From an uncultured Kordia sp. (GTDB taxonomy: Bacteria > Bacteroidota > Bacteroidia > Flavobacteriales > Flavobacteriaceae): a stretch of 64,000 nucleotides of DNA. Positions 1 through 8,838 of this stretch are shown piece by piece; positions within the stretch are counted from its first letter, which is position 1, and each line of letters opens with the position of its first letter. The notes under the pieces were generated by a model. The model worked only from the letters and a program-made list of their open reading frames with translations. It ran no database searches and was not told the origin of the DNA. A program made the position numbers and the translations under genes. Where the stretch lies: contig NZ_CANMEZ010000002.1 of NCBI RefSeq assembly GCF_947496985.1, forward strand, positions 682,001 through 746,000, written 5' to 3'.

Positions 1-771
1 ATCCAATCCTGAGAGATTGAAAACCGCTTCTTCTTCGTTTCTTTCTTGTTGTATTCTTTGTAAATGTGCGCTACTTTTTACATAAAACACATAGTAACAT
101 GCTAAGTAAGCAATCCATAGAGGATAATAGTTATGATTTCCACTTACATTTATATTGGTTTTTATGTATAGAAGCGTGAGTAGCCAAAAAACACTGAGTA
201 AAATGAGCGTCATGTATATGTTTTTCAACCATTTTGTTTTTCTAATAACAGCTGAGTACGATAGCTCTCCTAAGTCTTTTTCATAGTTTTTGATGATATT
301 GTAATTCCAGATACCTATGACAAATGTGAATAGTAATGCTAAATTTTCATTCCATTCCGCACGAATGTTTCCAACCCTTTTCCGTGATAAGATAGCGTAA
401 TCGACAAAGACATTTATCTTCACCACAGTGTAAATAAGAAAGAATGCAATAAACGGAATTAATAGATAGTATTTATACTTTTTGAAGAGTTGTTCTTTTT
501 GTAAATATGCGCAGGTAAAGGCTGTAAAGATCACGGGCGCTAGAAACTCAAACGGAAAAAAAAGTAATGTAATCGCTCTATATTTTTGTGATATTTTAAT
601 ATCAAATGATATATATTGTAAAATAGCAATTGCCGTTATCATGAGAAACCAAAAAAAATAACGCGCGGTTTTGTCATGAATTTTCCTTGTGAATACATGA
701 TAGGCTACTAATACTAAAAGTCCGATAGCGCCTATGAAGATTGTTGTGTTGTATAGGTTCCAGTTTAACAT
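1..771 (-). CDS. Membrane N-terminal part of a probable AraC-type regulator (partial)
   Basis: An uninterrupted minus-strand frame runs from an ATG at 769-771 to the left edge (257 codons, no stop), so the C-terminus lies outside the window. The product is rich in hydrophobic helices: about six or seven membrane segments, starting near residues 7-22 and 40-55. It then becomes charged near the edge (residues about 238-252, with QQERNEEEA). Several 7TM segments followed by a cytoplasmic linker are typical of Bacteroidota membrane regulators ending in an AraC helix-turn-helix. That domain is not visible here, so the family call is inference; a membrane sensor kinase is the alternative. Confidence 0.6.
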   Translation of the reverse strand, partial: MLNWNLYNTTIFIGAIGLLVLVAYHVFTRKIHDKTARYFFWFLMITAIAILQYISFDIKISQKYRAITLLFFPFEFLAPVIFTAFTCAYLQKEQLFKKYKYYLLIPFIAFFLIYTVVKINVFVDYAILSRKRVGNIRAEWNENLALLFTFVIGIWNYNIIKNYEKDLGELSYSAVIRKTKWLKNIYMTLILLSVFWLLTLLYIKTNINVSGNHNYYPLWIAYLACYYVFYVKSSAHLQRIQQERNEEEAVFNLSGLD

Positions 772-799
772 CTTTAGGTAGGTTTAGTTACCTAAAGAT
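770..799 (-). promoter_or_regulatory. Perfect hairpin overlapping a start codon
   Basis: Arms 770-780 and 789-799 are perfect 11-bp reverse complements around an 8-nt loop. On the minus strand the stem takes in the first two bases of the ATG of the membrane protein ending at 771, so in mRNA it could hide the initiation site. It could equally be a dyad DNA-binding site. No U-run follows, so it is not a terminator. Confidence 0.5.
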
Positions 800-841
800 A
801 CGCGAAAAAGCTATTGATTCCCCTGATTTTCTTTTGATTGG

Positions 842-1265
842 TTATGAATTTTGTATCAATTGTAGATTCGCTTTGATTCCTTTTAATAGATATTTTTGAA
901 ATAAATACACTACCAAGCGAAATGGTATATGCATTAATGTTCCTATGATTCCATTTAGTTTGTAGTTGCTTGCTAGTATCTGTTTCATTCCGTTTTGCTG
1001 TTGCTTTAATTCGTATCCGTTAGTCTGAATTTCAAATGGTCCGCTGGATAAATTTATAAAGTGCCCTACTGTAAAGTTATCGTAGGATTGAACTTGAAAC
1101 GGTATTTCTTATAAAGCTCTCATTCTAATATTTCCTGATGAAATTCAGTTTTGTTTGAGAAACTTGCAATTCTGTAACCACCAACTCCTTTTTTTATGAT
1201 TTCTGCTGCCAATGGTTTTAGTATTCCAATTAGAGAAAAGAACCATGGAAATTTGAAGTCACAAT
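842..1265 (-). pseudogene. Decayed gene remnant, unknown family
   Basis: Two protein-like stretches on the minus strand are broken by in-frame stops and a frameshift. The upstream stretch (about 1250-1130) reads WFFSLIGILKPLAAEIIKKG and ends in a TGA. After a TAA near 1110, a second frame continues for about 88 codons to a TAA at 842, including YDNFTVGHFINLSSGPFEI and FRLVVYLFQKYLLKGIKANL. Both stretches have ordinary protein composition, and neither has its own good start. I do not recognise the family. The remnant abuts the stop codon of the TPR gene at 1266, so it probably once followed it in the same transcript. Confidence 0.5.
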
Positions 1266-2597
1266 TTACAATTCATTTTCTAGTAAGTAAAAATAACCTT
1301 TAAGCCCGTATGAATACTTGTTTTCGTCAGCTCCTAAGGTTTTGAATTCTTTTTTTAAGACAGCTATTAAATCTTGTTTTATATTTTTTCCTTCAATTTT
1401 TGCACAATTGAGTTTTACCCAATGAATTTTAGACGAGTTTGGAAAATCGATTAATGCTTTTGTCAAATCAGGATTATCATATGTGTTTTTATCTGCTAAT
1501 CCTATGAAATAACTGATCGCAAATTTTTCACTTTTGTATTCATTCCAACCCTTTTTATCCGTTTTAGCAGAAACACGTCCTGTTGTAATTGCTTCTAGAT
1601 ATGCATATATGTTTAGCAATTCTTCATCTTTATGTTTGTCTGCTAAAGCAATCATTTCTTCTCCTCTTTTTTCAAAGAATGTAGCTTCATCTATGAGTTC
1701 ATTCATAAATGCTACTCTTAATAAGTCTGAAGCAATTTTACCATGTACTGGCATTTCATTGTTTTCAAGGATCAACTTTGCATCTAGAAATGCTGTTTTT
1801 AGGGTATTCCCAATACTAAAATCTTTAGAGAGTTGTTTTATTTTTTTGTATGCTGCTACTTGTTGGCACACTGTACTTTTTGCTCCAAAAACACTTTTGA
1901 TCGTCTCTAAGTCTTTTTCTAAAAAGTATTCTTGCACATAGGTATTCCACCAATCTAATTCCCAATTCATGTCAAGATAAATCAACTCATACGCGCTTTT
2001 AACATCTTTTTGCTTTACTTTTTCAACTAAATCTGAACGTTTTTTTATTTGATCCGTTTTCCCGTGAATGATATAAATAGCTTTGTCAATTCCCGTATGA
2101 TTTTTTTGATGATTTGCTGCTTTCCAATGTGTTAGTGCTTTTTCATAATTGTCTAGCTGCAAATAACATTCACTTAACCAAACATCAACTCTATAATCTT
2201 TTGCAACTACCTCTTTGTATATTTTATAGTGTCTGATAGCCGTTTCATAATCTCGAGCTCTATGACTTTCAATGGCATATTCTAAATTGAAACTAAGTTC
2301 ATTTGGTTTTTTAGCAATGGCTCTTTTATGTAAAATCAATGACAATTTTGGTGCAATATTGTATAGCGCGCCACCAATAACAAAAGATTGATATTCATTT
2401 GTAGCTTTGTCATAGAGTTCACTTGTGCAATCGTCAGCGTTTTTGTTGACTAAACAATCTGAAAAGAAATATTCAAATGCAGGTGTCAATTCTGTTTGTG
2501 CCTTTTGTAGAAGCTCCTTATTCGTTTTAGTTTTTGTTTGCGCATAGGCATTAAATACTATAAAACTGAATAGTATGAATATTGTTGATTTTTTCAT
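1266..2597 (-). CDS. Exported TPR-like protein
   Basis: The product has 443 residues. An N-terminal signal peptide (MKKSTIFILFSFIVFNAYAQ) is followed by helical repeats resembling tetratricopeptides, for example in residues 90-170 (a YEKALTHWKAA motif). The protein is therefore probably periplasmic and acts as a protein-interaction scaffold. The frame opens three codons earlier at a TTG (2606), but the ATG at 2597 directly begins the signal peptide, so I chose it. There is no catalytic motif. It lies directly upstream of the decayed gene on the same strand. The specific function is unknown. Confidence 0.75.
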   Translation of the reverse strand: MKKSTIFILFSFIVFNAYAQTKTKTNKELLQKAQTELTPAFEYFFSDCLVNKNADDCTSELYDKATNEYQSFVIGGALYNIAPKLSLILHKRAIAKKPNELSFNLEYAIESHRARDYETAIRHYKIYKEVVAKDYRVDVWLSECYLQLDNYEKALTHWKAANHQKNHTGIDKAIYIIHGKTDQIKKRSDLVEKVKQKDVKSAYELIYLDMNWELDWWNTYVQEYFLEKDLETIKSVFGAKSTVCQQVAAYKKIKQLSKDFSIGNTLKTAFLDAKLILENNEMPVHGKIASDLLRVAFMNELIDEATFFEKRGEEMIALADKHKDEELLNIYAYLEAITTGRVSAKTDKKGWNEYKSEKFAISYFIGLADKNTYDNPDLTKALIDFPNSSKIHWVKLNCAKIEGKNIKQDLIAVLKKEFKTLGADENKYSYGLKGYFYLLENEL

Positions 2598-2657
2598 TGC
2601 TTGCAATTAGTTATAATTGCTAAAACTATAATAATCTTATGCTATTTCAAAATGTAG

Positions 2658-3320
2658 TTAATCGCCAGCCTTATTTTTAAGGAATTCTTGATATTTTTTT
2701 AATTCGTTTTCTGAATTTAATAATTCTTCCGCTAAAATTTCTGCTTTTTTAAGACTACTAAATTTAGGGAAATGTATTTTTCCTCTTGAGAATGAATTCA
2801 TCCAAATTAAATCGAGGTAATCCAACACAAAAATCACTTTATCTATAGGTTCGGGATCAACAGTTGTAAATCCTAACTTCTTGATTATTGAATTCTCCAT
2901 AAAGTGTGATGTACCTTTTATCGTTGTGTTTTTTGCAATGTCTCCATTTTTTATTTTTTTTACTATTACAGAAAGTCCATTTATGTAATATTGCAGCATT
3001 TTATTCCTCCAATACATTCCTGGCCGTATGTTTTTCATGATTGATATATAATCAAAAGAAGTTCCACTGTGTAATTCTAGTATTGCATTCTTCTTATCAA
3101 TATATAATAACATTGGTGACACATATTTATACTTTTTGGTAAGTGTCATTATTGGACTTGTCAAAAACACATATATAGGGATTACTATAAAAATTAAAGA
3201 CAACCTCAGAAGCATATTTTCTACAGAAAGCCATCCGACAATAACTAGTACTAAAATAAGTATCATTACGATTCCAACTAGCCATTGAATTTTTTCATTC
3301 ATTTTATAGAAATTCCCCAT
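2658..3320 (-). CDS. Two-helix membrane protein of unknown function
   Basis: The product has 220 residues. Two adjacent hydrophobic segments (about residues 13-31 and 36-53) form a membrane hairpin, followed by a soluble domain of about 165 residues with basic and aromatic residues. There is no recognisable catalytic motif. ATGs at 3320 and 3302 are both possible starts; the upstream one is used. It begins only 9 bp from the stop of the lipoprotein gene at 3330, and both are on the minus strand, so the two are probably cotranscribed. I do not recognise the family. Confidence 0.65.
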   Translation of the reverse strand: MGNFYKMNEKIQWLVGIVMILILVLVIVGWLSVENMLLRLSLIFIVIPIYVFLTSPIMTLTKKYKYVSPMLLYIDKKNAILELHSGTSFDYISIMKNIRPGMYWRNKMLQYYINGLSVIVKKIKNGDIAKNTTIKGTSHFMENSIIKKLGFTTVDPEPIDKVIFVLDYLDLIWMNSFSRGKIHFPKFSSLKKAEILAEELLNSENELKKYQEFLKNKAGD

Positions 3321-3329
3321 ACTGAGTTG

Positions 3330-3827
3330 CTAGTTTTTATGGGTACTAATGATACGTGTCATTGTCCAAACTCCATTTTCGTTTTTCCAAACCGTGACAA
3401 ATTTGCTTGGAATTTGTGTTGCATTTGGTTCTTGATTGTTAAAGAATTTGTGTGTTCCCATTTGTACAGCGCCGTACCCTGGAATTGGGTAAACTTCTAT
3501 TGTTCCTTCAATTAGCGTACGCGTAACTTTTCCGCAAATATTGTTTTTCATTGCTTCCATGATTTGTGTTTTGGATGTCGCCAATCCGCCTTTATCATGA
3601 AAAAACTCTAGATCTTCTGAAATGAGTTTGGCTTGTGTTTTTAAATCACAAGTATTGTATGCATCAAAAAAACGTTTGTCTAATGCCACAATGGTATTGT
3701 ATAAATTTTGATCTACGGGTGTGTATTTCTCTGAAGTGACAACAGTTCGTTTTGATTTTGTTCGTACAGAAATACAGGATGTTGTAAAGATTCCTAGTGC
3801 TAAAAGCAGGACTAATTTTGATTTCAT
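3330..3827 (-). CDS. NTF2-like (DUF4440/SnoaL-type) lipoprotein
   Basis: The product has 165 residues. A lipoprotein signal ends in the lipobox TTSC (Cys18), so it is probably anchored in a cell-envelope membrane. The rest fits the NTF2-like cone fold of DUF4440 proteins: an N-terminal helix around DKRFFDAYNTCD, a central HDKGG segment, and C-terminal strands ending in the family-like WKNENGVWTMTRI. Such domains bind small molecules or act as simple enzymes, and no substrate can be inferred. It sits first in a likely two-gene unit with the membrane protein at 2658. Confidence 0.75.
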   Translation of the reverse strand: MKSKLVLLLALGIFTTSCISVRTKSKRTVVTSEKYTPVDQNLYNTIVALDKRFFDAYNTCDLKTQAKLISEDLEFFHDKGGLATSKTQIMEAMKNNICGKVTRTLIEGTIEVYPIPGYGAVQMGTHKFFNNQEPNATQIPSKFVTVWKNENGVWTMTRIISTHKN

Positions 3828-3884
3828 GGTTTTGTTTTATTGATTGATGATACTTAATAGACAATATTTTCTCATAATTGTTAC

Positions 3885-3966
3885 ACTTCTACTCCACTCA
3901 ATACAAGCACTGTTAGAGGATTATTTTGAATGTCCCCGAAATACTTGTATTAAGCGGAGTTGAAGT
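3885..3966. repeat. Inverted pair of a dispersed intergenic repeat (REP-like)
   Basis: Arm 3885-3907 (acttctactccactcaatac plus aag) is the reverse complement of 3944-3966 at 20 of 23 positions, giving a long stem with a 36-nt loop. The arm resembles the TTCGACTGCGCTCAA-type repeat seen in other intergenic gaps of this window. It lies downstream of the decarboxylase gene and upstream of the DUF4440 lipoprotein, and may also help end transcription. Confidence 0.5.
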
Positions 3967-3991
3967 CCTTTATACCATTAATCAATAAAAC

Positions 3992-5404
3992 TTACGATTT
4001 CATTTCTTTGATGATTTGAAAAGTGGCTTCTAATTCTTTGATGGCAATAGCAATGTCTTTTTGCGTAGTTTGCCAATTAACAAATGCTGCTCTGAAACAC
4101 GCTTCTCCATTGTATACAGAAGGTGTTATAAATATTTTTCTTCTTGAATTTAATGTTGTTAAAAATAGATCTTGCTTTTCTTGGGAAAGACCTACAACCT
4201 TGAAACAGACGACATTCACACGTGTAGGCGCAACTAATTGAAAGTCTTTACTTGTTTCAATATAATTTGCCAATTGCTGTGCTAAATCTATGTTTCTTGT
4301 AACAATTTCTTGATGTCCTTTTTTTCCATACGCCATCAACGAAAACCAAACTGGTAACGCTCTGAATCTTCTAGAGTTTTCCGGCAGAAAGTTTAAGTAG
4401 GTGAAATTTTCCATAGGGTTTCCCAAATAAGGCGCATTGGAGTTTTGATAGGTTTCTACTTGTCTCTTTTGATGTTTTTCTTGTACAAAAAACACAGCGC
4501 TATCATATGGAATATTTAGCCATTTATGACAATCCACGGTGATACTATCTGCTTTTTTCCAACCCGAAATTAATTGTTTTTTATCTTCAACACATGCGAC
4601 CATTCCGCCAAAAGCGGCATCAATATGCCACCAAAAATTGTAAATTTCTTTTAGTTTAGAAATCGCTTCCAAATCGTCAAAATCTACACTATTTACGGTT
4701 CCTGCACTTGATAATACAATGACATCTCCTGTTGGGTTTTGTTTTAAAAACGCTTCTAGTTTTTCGACATTTATTGCTTCTCTCCCTTCTAATAATGGGA
4801 TTTTATGAATGTTTGTACTTCCTATCCCTAACATTGATAATCCTTTTACAACCGACGAATGCGGCATACCAGCAGCAACCTGTATTGGTTTTTGCAATCC
4901 TGTTAAGGCAACATCATAGTCTTGGTTTTTTCCAACCCATTGGCGCGCAACACCCAAACAGGTAAAGTTTGACATGGTAGCTCCTGTGACAAATCCTCCA
5001 TAAAAAGTTTTTGGTAAGTTGAAGAATTCTAACAATAATTGTATGGTTTCTTTTTCCATAATTCCAGAGACATCTCCTCTTCCTTTAATACTTTGTGTAT
5101 TTTGATCAAAAGTTGTTGCTAACCAATCTCCCATTACAGAAGCTGGAGTGGCGCCACCAGTTACATATCCCCAGTATCTTGGACCTGATGATCCGCACAT
5201 GAGTTGTTGATATTCCGTTTTAAAATGTGCTAATACGGCTTCAGCACCGAGCCCTTCTTTTGGCAATTTGTAGTTTTTCAGTTCTCGGGGTTTTGCTGAA
5301 GCCGGTACAGTTTCTATCTCTTGAAAATGTTGCATAGCAACTTGCTTTACTTCATTGAGTAATAATGCTATGTTTTCTTTATCGGATGCTAATTTTTTAT
5401 ACAT
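3992..5404 (-). CDS. PLP-dependent group II decarboxylase-like protein
   Basis: The 470-residue length is typical of the aromatic-L-amino-acid/glutamate decarboxylase family (fold type I, pyridoxal phosphate). Visible motifs are GATMSN near 141-146 (phosphate binding), HIDAAFGG at 260-267 with the PLP-pairing Asp262, and DCHKWLN at 291-297 with the predicted Schiff-base Lys294. It is cytoplasmic, with no signal peptide. Its start overlaps the end of the GNAT gene by 8 bp, which indicates translational coupling. The substrate is not predictable; an aromatic or acidic amino acid is likely. The divergent MocR regulator is a plausible controller. Confidence 0.85.
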   Translation of the reverse strand: MYKKLASDKENIALLLNEVKQVAMQHFQEIETVPASAKPRELKNYKLPKEGLGAEAVLAHFKTEYQQLMCGSSGPRYWGYVTGGATPASVMGDWLATTFDQNTQSIKGRGDVSGIMEKETIQLLLEFFNLPKTFYGGFVTGATMSNFTCLGVARQWVGKNQDYDVALTGLQKPIQVAAGMPHSSVVKGLSMLGIGSTNIHKIPLLEGREAINVEKLEAFLKQNPTGDVIVLSSAGTVNSVDFDDLEAISKLKEIYNFWWHIDAAFGGMVACVEDKKQLISGWKKADSITVDCHKWLNIPYDSAVFFVQEKHQKRQVETYQNSNAPYLGNPMENFTYLNFLPENSRRFRALPVWFSLMAYGKKGHQEIVTRNIDLAQQLANYIETSKDFQLVAPTRVNVVCFKVVGLSQEKQDLFLTTLNSRRKIFITPSVYNGEACFRAAFVNWQTTQKDIAIAIKELEATFQIIKEMKS

Positions 5405-5804
5405 TTTTATAGTTTATTTTATTACGTTTCTCCATATATAATTCAGGTTTTTTTGGATTGTAAAACCCAAATTTTTCATACAACCAATCGGCCGAGCTTG
5501 TCAATAGAATCCAAAGCCGTAAGTGTTGTAATTCAGGATGGGTCGTAATGGATTTCATCAACCAAGATGACAAGCCTTTTTTCTGATACGCTTCTATAAT
5601 AAATACATCACAGAGATATGCCATCGTAGTTTTATCTGTAATTAAACGTGCAAATCCTATTTGTTCTTTTTCGTGAAAAACTCCAAAGTTCAACGAGTTT
5701 TCAATGGATTTTTTTACCATCTTTAATGGAATATCTTTTGCCCAATATGATTCTTTACTTAAATATTGATGAATCATTTTCATATTTAATTTTTCAATAT
5801 CCAT
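5397..5804 (-). CDS. GNAT-family N-acetyltransferase
   Basis: The frame extends to 5891, but I place the start at the ATG at 5802-5804, which gives 135 residues starting MDIEKLNMKM. The longer version adds a 29-residue extension that would run into the divergent promoter region. The core has the acetyl-CoA-binding loop YQKKGLSSWLM (Q/R-x-x-G-x-A/S type) and a C-terminal WLYEKFGFY segment typical of GNAT strand 6/7. The acceptor is unknown. It overlaps the decarboxylase by 8 bp, so the pair may act on the same amine or amino acid. This is inference. Confidence 0.75.
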   Translation of the reverse strand: MDIEKLNMKMIHQYLSKESYWAKDIPLKMVKKSIENSLNFGVFHEKEQIGFARLITDKTTMAYLCDVFIIEAYQKKGLSSWLMKSITTHPELQHLRLWILLTSSADWLYEKFGFYNPKKPELYMEKRNKINYKNV

Positions 5805-5912
5805 TGTAATGGAATACACTTCTTTTCCAATAATTGCTGTCTGCATTTCTCCTGTTTTTTTGATTCCTGTAAATTTAAAAGATAACATCACAAGAAAACA
5901 GATTCAGTTTTC

Positions 5913-5920
5913 TACCTTTG
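5913..5920 (+). promoter_or_regulatory. Bacteroidota -7 box for the MocR gene
   Basis: TACCTTTG matches TAnnTTTG, the -7 element read by the Bacteroidota primary sigma factor. It lies 17 bp before the ATG at 5938, so the leader would be very short. No clear -33 TTTG was found at the usual distance, so confidence is modest. Confidence 0.4.
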
Positions 5921-5937
5921 AACCATATCAGATTTTT

Positions 5938-7377
5938 ATGAAAGTAGTTCATTTTTTATATGAAGATATTGCAACGCATTTAGAAGAAGAAATTTTAAAT
6001 GGTGTATTGCAATTAGGAGATAAACTTCCGTCTGTACGTATGTTTAGCAAACAACACAACGTGAGCGCTTCCACAATTTTTCAAGCATACTATACACTGG
6101 AATCTAAAGGTTTGATAGAGGCCAGACCAAAATCAGGATATTACGTGATTTATCAACCTAAGAAATTTATACCTTCTTTTACAGATACTGTTGTAGAAAC
6201 AACTCCTGCCATACATGAATTGACTACAGATGCTATAATTTCACATATCGTAGATCTGTTAAGCGCTAAAGAATATACACATTTGTCAACTGCTCGACCT
6301 GATCTTTCGTTGTTACCAACAGCAACTTTACAGAAGAGTATGAAGGCTGCATTGACAGCTTTAGGTGCTGATATTCTAAATTATGATCATCCTACAGGAA
6401 ATGAAATTTTACGACAGCTAATTGCTGGACAACAAATAAAATTTGGAGAAACATTTGACTCAAAAGACATTGTAATTACCTCTGGCTGCACAGAAGCTTT
6501 AACATTATGTTTACAAGCGACAACGCAAAAAGGCGATATTGTAATTTCCGATAGTTTAACGTATTATGGTATTCATCAAATTATTAAAAATTTAGGATTG
6601 AAAGTTATTCCTGTTCCCATACACACAACTACAGGTTTGGATCTTAATTTCTTAAAACGTTCGTTAGAACGGTTTCCTGTAAAAGCATGTTTATTAACGA
6701 CGAATTTTAACAACCCAACAGGAATGAGTTTGACGACTTCTCAGAAAAAAAAGTTAGTTAAACTGGTTACAAAACATGAAGTTCCGTTGATTGAAGATGA
6801 TGTGTATGGTGAATTGTATTTTGGAAAACACCGTCCAAGCACTTGCAAACAGTTTGATACAGAAGGACTGGTGATGTATTGTTCTTCGTTTTCAAAAACG
6901 TTAGCACCAGGTTTTCGTGTTGGATATGCAATTCCTGGGAAGTTTACAGCAACTGTTACAAAATTGAAAAGAATTCATTCGTTAGGTTCGAGTACCTTGT
7001 CACAACAAGCTTTAGTTGCTTTTTTTGCTAAAGGCAGATATCCATATCATTTAAAAAGATTACGCCAGACGTTGCATACCAATATGCTTGCGTATTGTAA
7101 ATGTGTGTATACGTATTTCCCCGAAAATATTTATGTTACTCCACCAAGTGGCGGCTATATATTATGGATTGCTTTCCCAAAATATTTTGATAGTATAGCG
7201 CTTTTTGAAGCTGCTAAGGAACATCATTTAACTATTGCTCCTGGGCAGATTTTCTCCATGAATGATTCACACAAAAATTACATTCGTTTGAGCTTTTCAA
7301 AACCACTTACTGAATCTATTGAGAAAGCAATTCAATTGCTTGGCGAATTGGCAAAGCAGTTGATTTATGAGAATTGA
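5938..7377 (+). CDS. MocR-type GntR regulator with aminotransferase domain
   Basis: The product has 479 residues from the ATG at 5938, where the winged-helix domain naturally begins; the frame opens at 5809, inside the divergent gene's leader. Residues 1-75 form a GntR DNA-binding domain (LPSVRMFSKQHNVSASTIFQ). The rest is a class I aminotransferase fold with TSGCTEAL, NFNNPTG, and SSFSKTLAPGFRVGY carrying the predicted PLP lysine (Lys320). MocR proteins sense PLP, amino acids or GABA through this domain. Divergent placement from the GNAT-decarboxylase pair suggests that it controls them, which is inference. Confidence 0.9.
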   Translation: MKVVHFLYEDIATHLEEEILNGVLQLGDKLPSVRMFSKQHNVSASTIFQAYYTLESKGLIEARPKSGYYVIYQPKKFIPSFTDTVVETTPAIHELTTDAIISHIVDLLSAKEYTHLSTARPDLSLLPTATLQKSMKAALTALGADILNYDHPTGNEILRQLIAGQQIKFGETFDSKDIVITSGCTEALTLCLQATTQKGDIVISDSLTYYGIHQIIKNLGLKVIPVPIHTTTGLDLNFLKRSLERFPVKACLLTTNFNNPTGMSLTTSQKKKLVKLVTKHEVPLIEDDVYGELYFGKHRPSTCKQFDTEGLVMYCSSFSKTLAPGFRVGYAIPGKFTATVTKLKRIHSLGSSTLSQQALVAFFAKGRYPYHLKRLRQTLHTNMLAYCKCVYTYFPENIYVTPPSGGYILWIAFPKYFDSIALFEAAKEHHLTIAPGQIFSMNDSHKNYIRLSFSKPLTESIEKAIQLLGELAKQLIYEN

Positions 7378-7638
7378 TATAATTTAATTTAGTATTTATA
7401 AAAATCTGAAATTTATGTTTTTCATTTTCTTTTAGTGAAAAATTAAAACCGTAGAAACTTTTCTATTTTTTAGTTCGCAATTTTCTATTTCAAATTAATG
7501 AGTTCATGAATCTTCGATTTTCAAGGCTTGAGAAAAATTTACTGGTCTTGTGTATGAGTAGTTAAGCGCAGGTTAGTATTTAACTTTGCAAATATACACC
7601 AAGTTGGACAGCTGGCTTTATTTCCAATTTACAACAAT
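7378..7638. other. Gap; possible end site of the cassette array
   Basis: No ORF is supported here. Near the right end, 7593-7612 (tatacaccaagttggacagc) resembles the TATA(T)ACnnnGTTRG right ends of the cassette-boundary elements further along, but no matching left half is obvious. This could be a degenerate last site of the array. The remaining sequence is AT-rich, without clear structure. Confidence 0.3.
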
Positions 7639-8163
7639 TTACTTTTTGAAAATAATAGGATGATTTTTTTCAACAAACAAGTCAACATCCTTTTCAGATA
7701 TAAAATTAGGATATGACATTAGTAATAATTGTAATGGAGATTGATCTTCTTTTATAGGAGGTATTTCATAATGATGCTGATTTAATTTAAATCCCATTCT
7801 TTCATAAAATTTTATTCTACGTTCATTAATATTGGATGTAGGTAGTTCAACCTCCAGTATAATCGATTTGTTATCACTGTCAATAAATTTATTTAGAATT
7901 AACTTTCCGATTCCTTTATTTCTTTGTTCTAAAGCCGTAGCAAAGTGATCTATGTATCTATGTGCATCAAAATCCCACCATAAGATAAATCCTGTAAATT
8001 GGTCTTTATGAATTAAAACATCAAAATGATAACTGTCATTTTGTAAAATATTTGATTGGTCTTCTAATGGTCTTCGCTCTTCAATAGGAAAAGCATCTTC
8101 ATAAAGTTTCCATGCTTTTTGAAAATAATTATCTGAAATATGTTTTAGTCTTACTAATTTCAT
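7639..8163 (-). CDS. GNAT-family N-acetyltransferase
   Basis: I start this at the ATG 8161-8163 (174 residues, MKLVRLKHISD), because the 18-residue upstream extension runs into the boundary element. GNAT features include EERRPLEDQ near the N-terminus, the acetyl-CoA loop RNKGIGKLIL (R/Q-x-x-G-x-G/A) and a KFYERMGF C-terminal motif. The acceptor is unknown. GNATs are among the commonest cargo of mobile gene cassettes. This is the last gene in a same-strand run of five unrelated genes separated by structured elements. Confidence 0.75.
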   Translation of the reverse strand: MKLVRLKHISDNYFQKAWKLYEDAFPIEERRPLEDQSNILQNDSYHFDVLIHKDQFTGFILWWDFDAHRYIDHFATALEQRNKGIGKLILNKFIDSDNKSIILEVELPTSNINERRIKFYERMGFKLNQHHYEIPPIKEDQSPLQLLLMSYPNFISEKDVDLFVEKNHPIIFKK

Positions 8164-8239
8164 TTGGTCGCTTGCTACTAACTTGTTTGCATGGTTCGTA
8201 TTCCAAAGGGCATACACTATACACTTTGTTGACTAACGT
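8164..8239 (-). repeat. Degenerate cassette-boundary element
   Basis: This 76-bp gap carries tgctactaac on the left and tatacactttgttgactaac (8217-8236, approximately) on the right. They resemble the TGCYAAC and TATAnACnnnGTTRGCA ends of the clearer elements at 8691, 9601 and 10285. It is shorter and less symmetric than those. The right core GTTGACTAAC matches the complement of the 5' flank of the gene at 8240 at 8 of 10 positions. Confidence 0.35.
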
Positions 8240-8680
8240 TCATAATAGGTAATTGAAAAATAATTCTACAATCACACCAAGGACAACACTGAATAAGGCT
8301 CCTAAATTAGATAAACGTTTTAATTTAAATGTGTTTGAAAATGCCAACCATAGACATAACACAGCACAAATCGCTAAAATTATTGTTCCATATAAAGGCA
8401 CGATGCTATTGAAAAGACCTATTTGATTAAAAAAGGGATCTAACAAAGCCGTAAAACCAAAAAGAGCCAAAGTGAAATTTGTCTTTTTATGTCCAATAAA
8501 TAGATAATAGCTTGCAATTAACAATTCAACACTTATTGCTAAAGGACCATATTGGTTATAGTATTCTCTTTTAAAGTATAACTCGAACCCTTGGGAAAAA
8601 TCAATCTTCATTATAAAGGCTACACTCAGAGCTAGTCCGATAATCAAAAGTGATAATGCTATTGTCCTTCTTTTTTTCAT
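8240..8680 (-). CDS. Small five-helix membrane protein, unknown
   Basis: The product has 146 residues with about five hydrophobic segments (roughly 6-24, 47-63, 69-83, 93-112 and 127-144), so it is an inner-membrane protein. There are no conserved polar or catalytic residues that I recognise, and no family assignment. It is flanked on both sides by boundary elements with inverted ends and reads in the same direction as its four neighbours, as expected for a single-gene cassette. Confidence 0.65.
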   Translation of the reverse strand: MKKRRTIALSLLIIGLALSVAFIMKIDFSQGFELYFKREYYNQYGPLAISVELLIASYYLFIGHKKTNFTLALFGFTALLDPFFNQIGLFNSIVPLYGTIILAICAVLCLWLAFSNTFKLKRLSNLGALFSVVLGVIVELFFNYLL

Positions 8681-8690
8681 TAGGTCTTAC

Positions 8691-8838
8691 TTAATGTTTG
8701 CCAACGGTTTTATATATGATTTGTTGCGTATTTCAAGCACTGAATTTAGTAAATAAAAACCGAATAGAAAATCCGCAAGGATTTTCGTAAGTAGGCGAGA
8801 AGCCAGCAATAAATTATATACGGTGTTAGCAAGCGTAT
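8691..8838 (-). repeat. attC-like cassette-boundary element
   Basis: Outer ends are gtttgccaac (8696-8705) and gttagcaagc (8825-8834). Inside, TATATATGATTTGTTGC (from 8711) pairs with GCAATAAATTATATA (ending at 8820) apart from a 2-nt bulge and one G-U or mismatch. This is an imperfect stem with extrahelical bases, as in integron attC sites. A perfect inner hairpin, gaaaatcc (8767-8774)/ggattttc (8779-8786), sits in the loop. The core is GTTRGCA-like, not the canonical GTTRRRY. Confidence 0.5.

Noticed and set aside
1534..1941. 135-codon plus-strand ORF
   Set aside because: It lies wholly antisense to the exported TPR gene, with a Cys/Ser-rich, low-quality product typical of a shadow frame.
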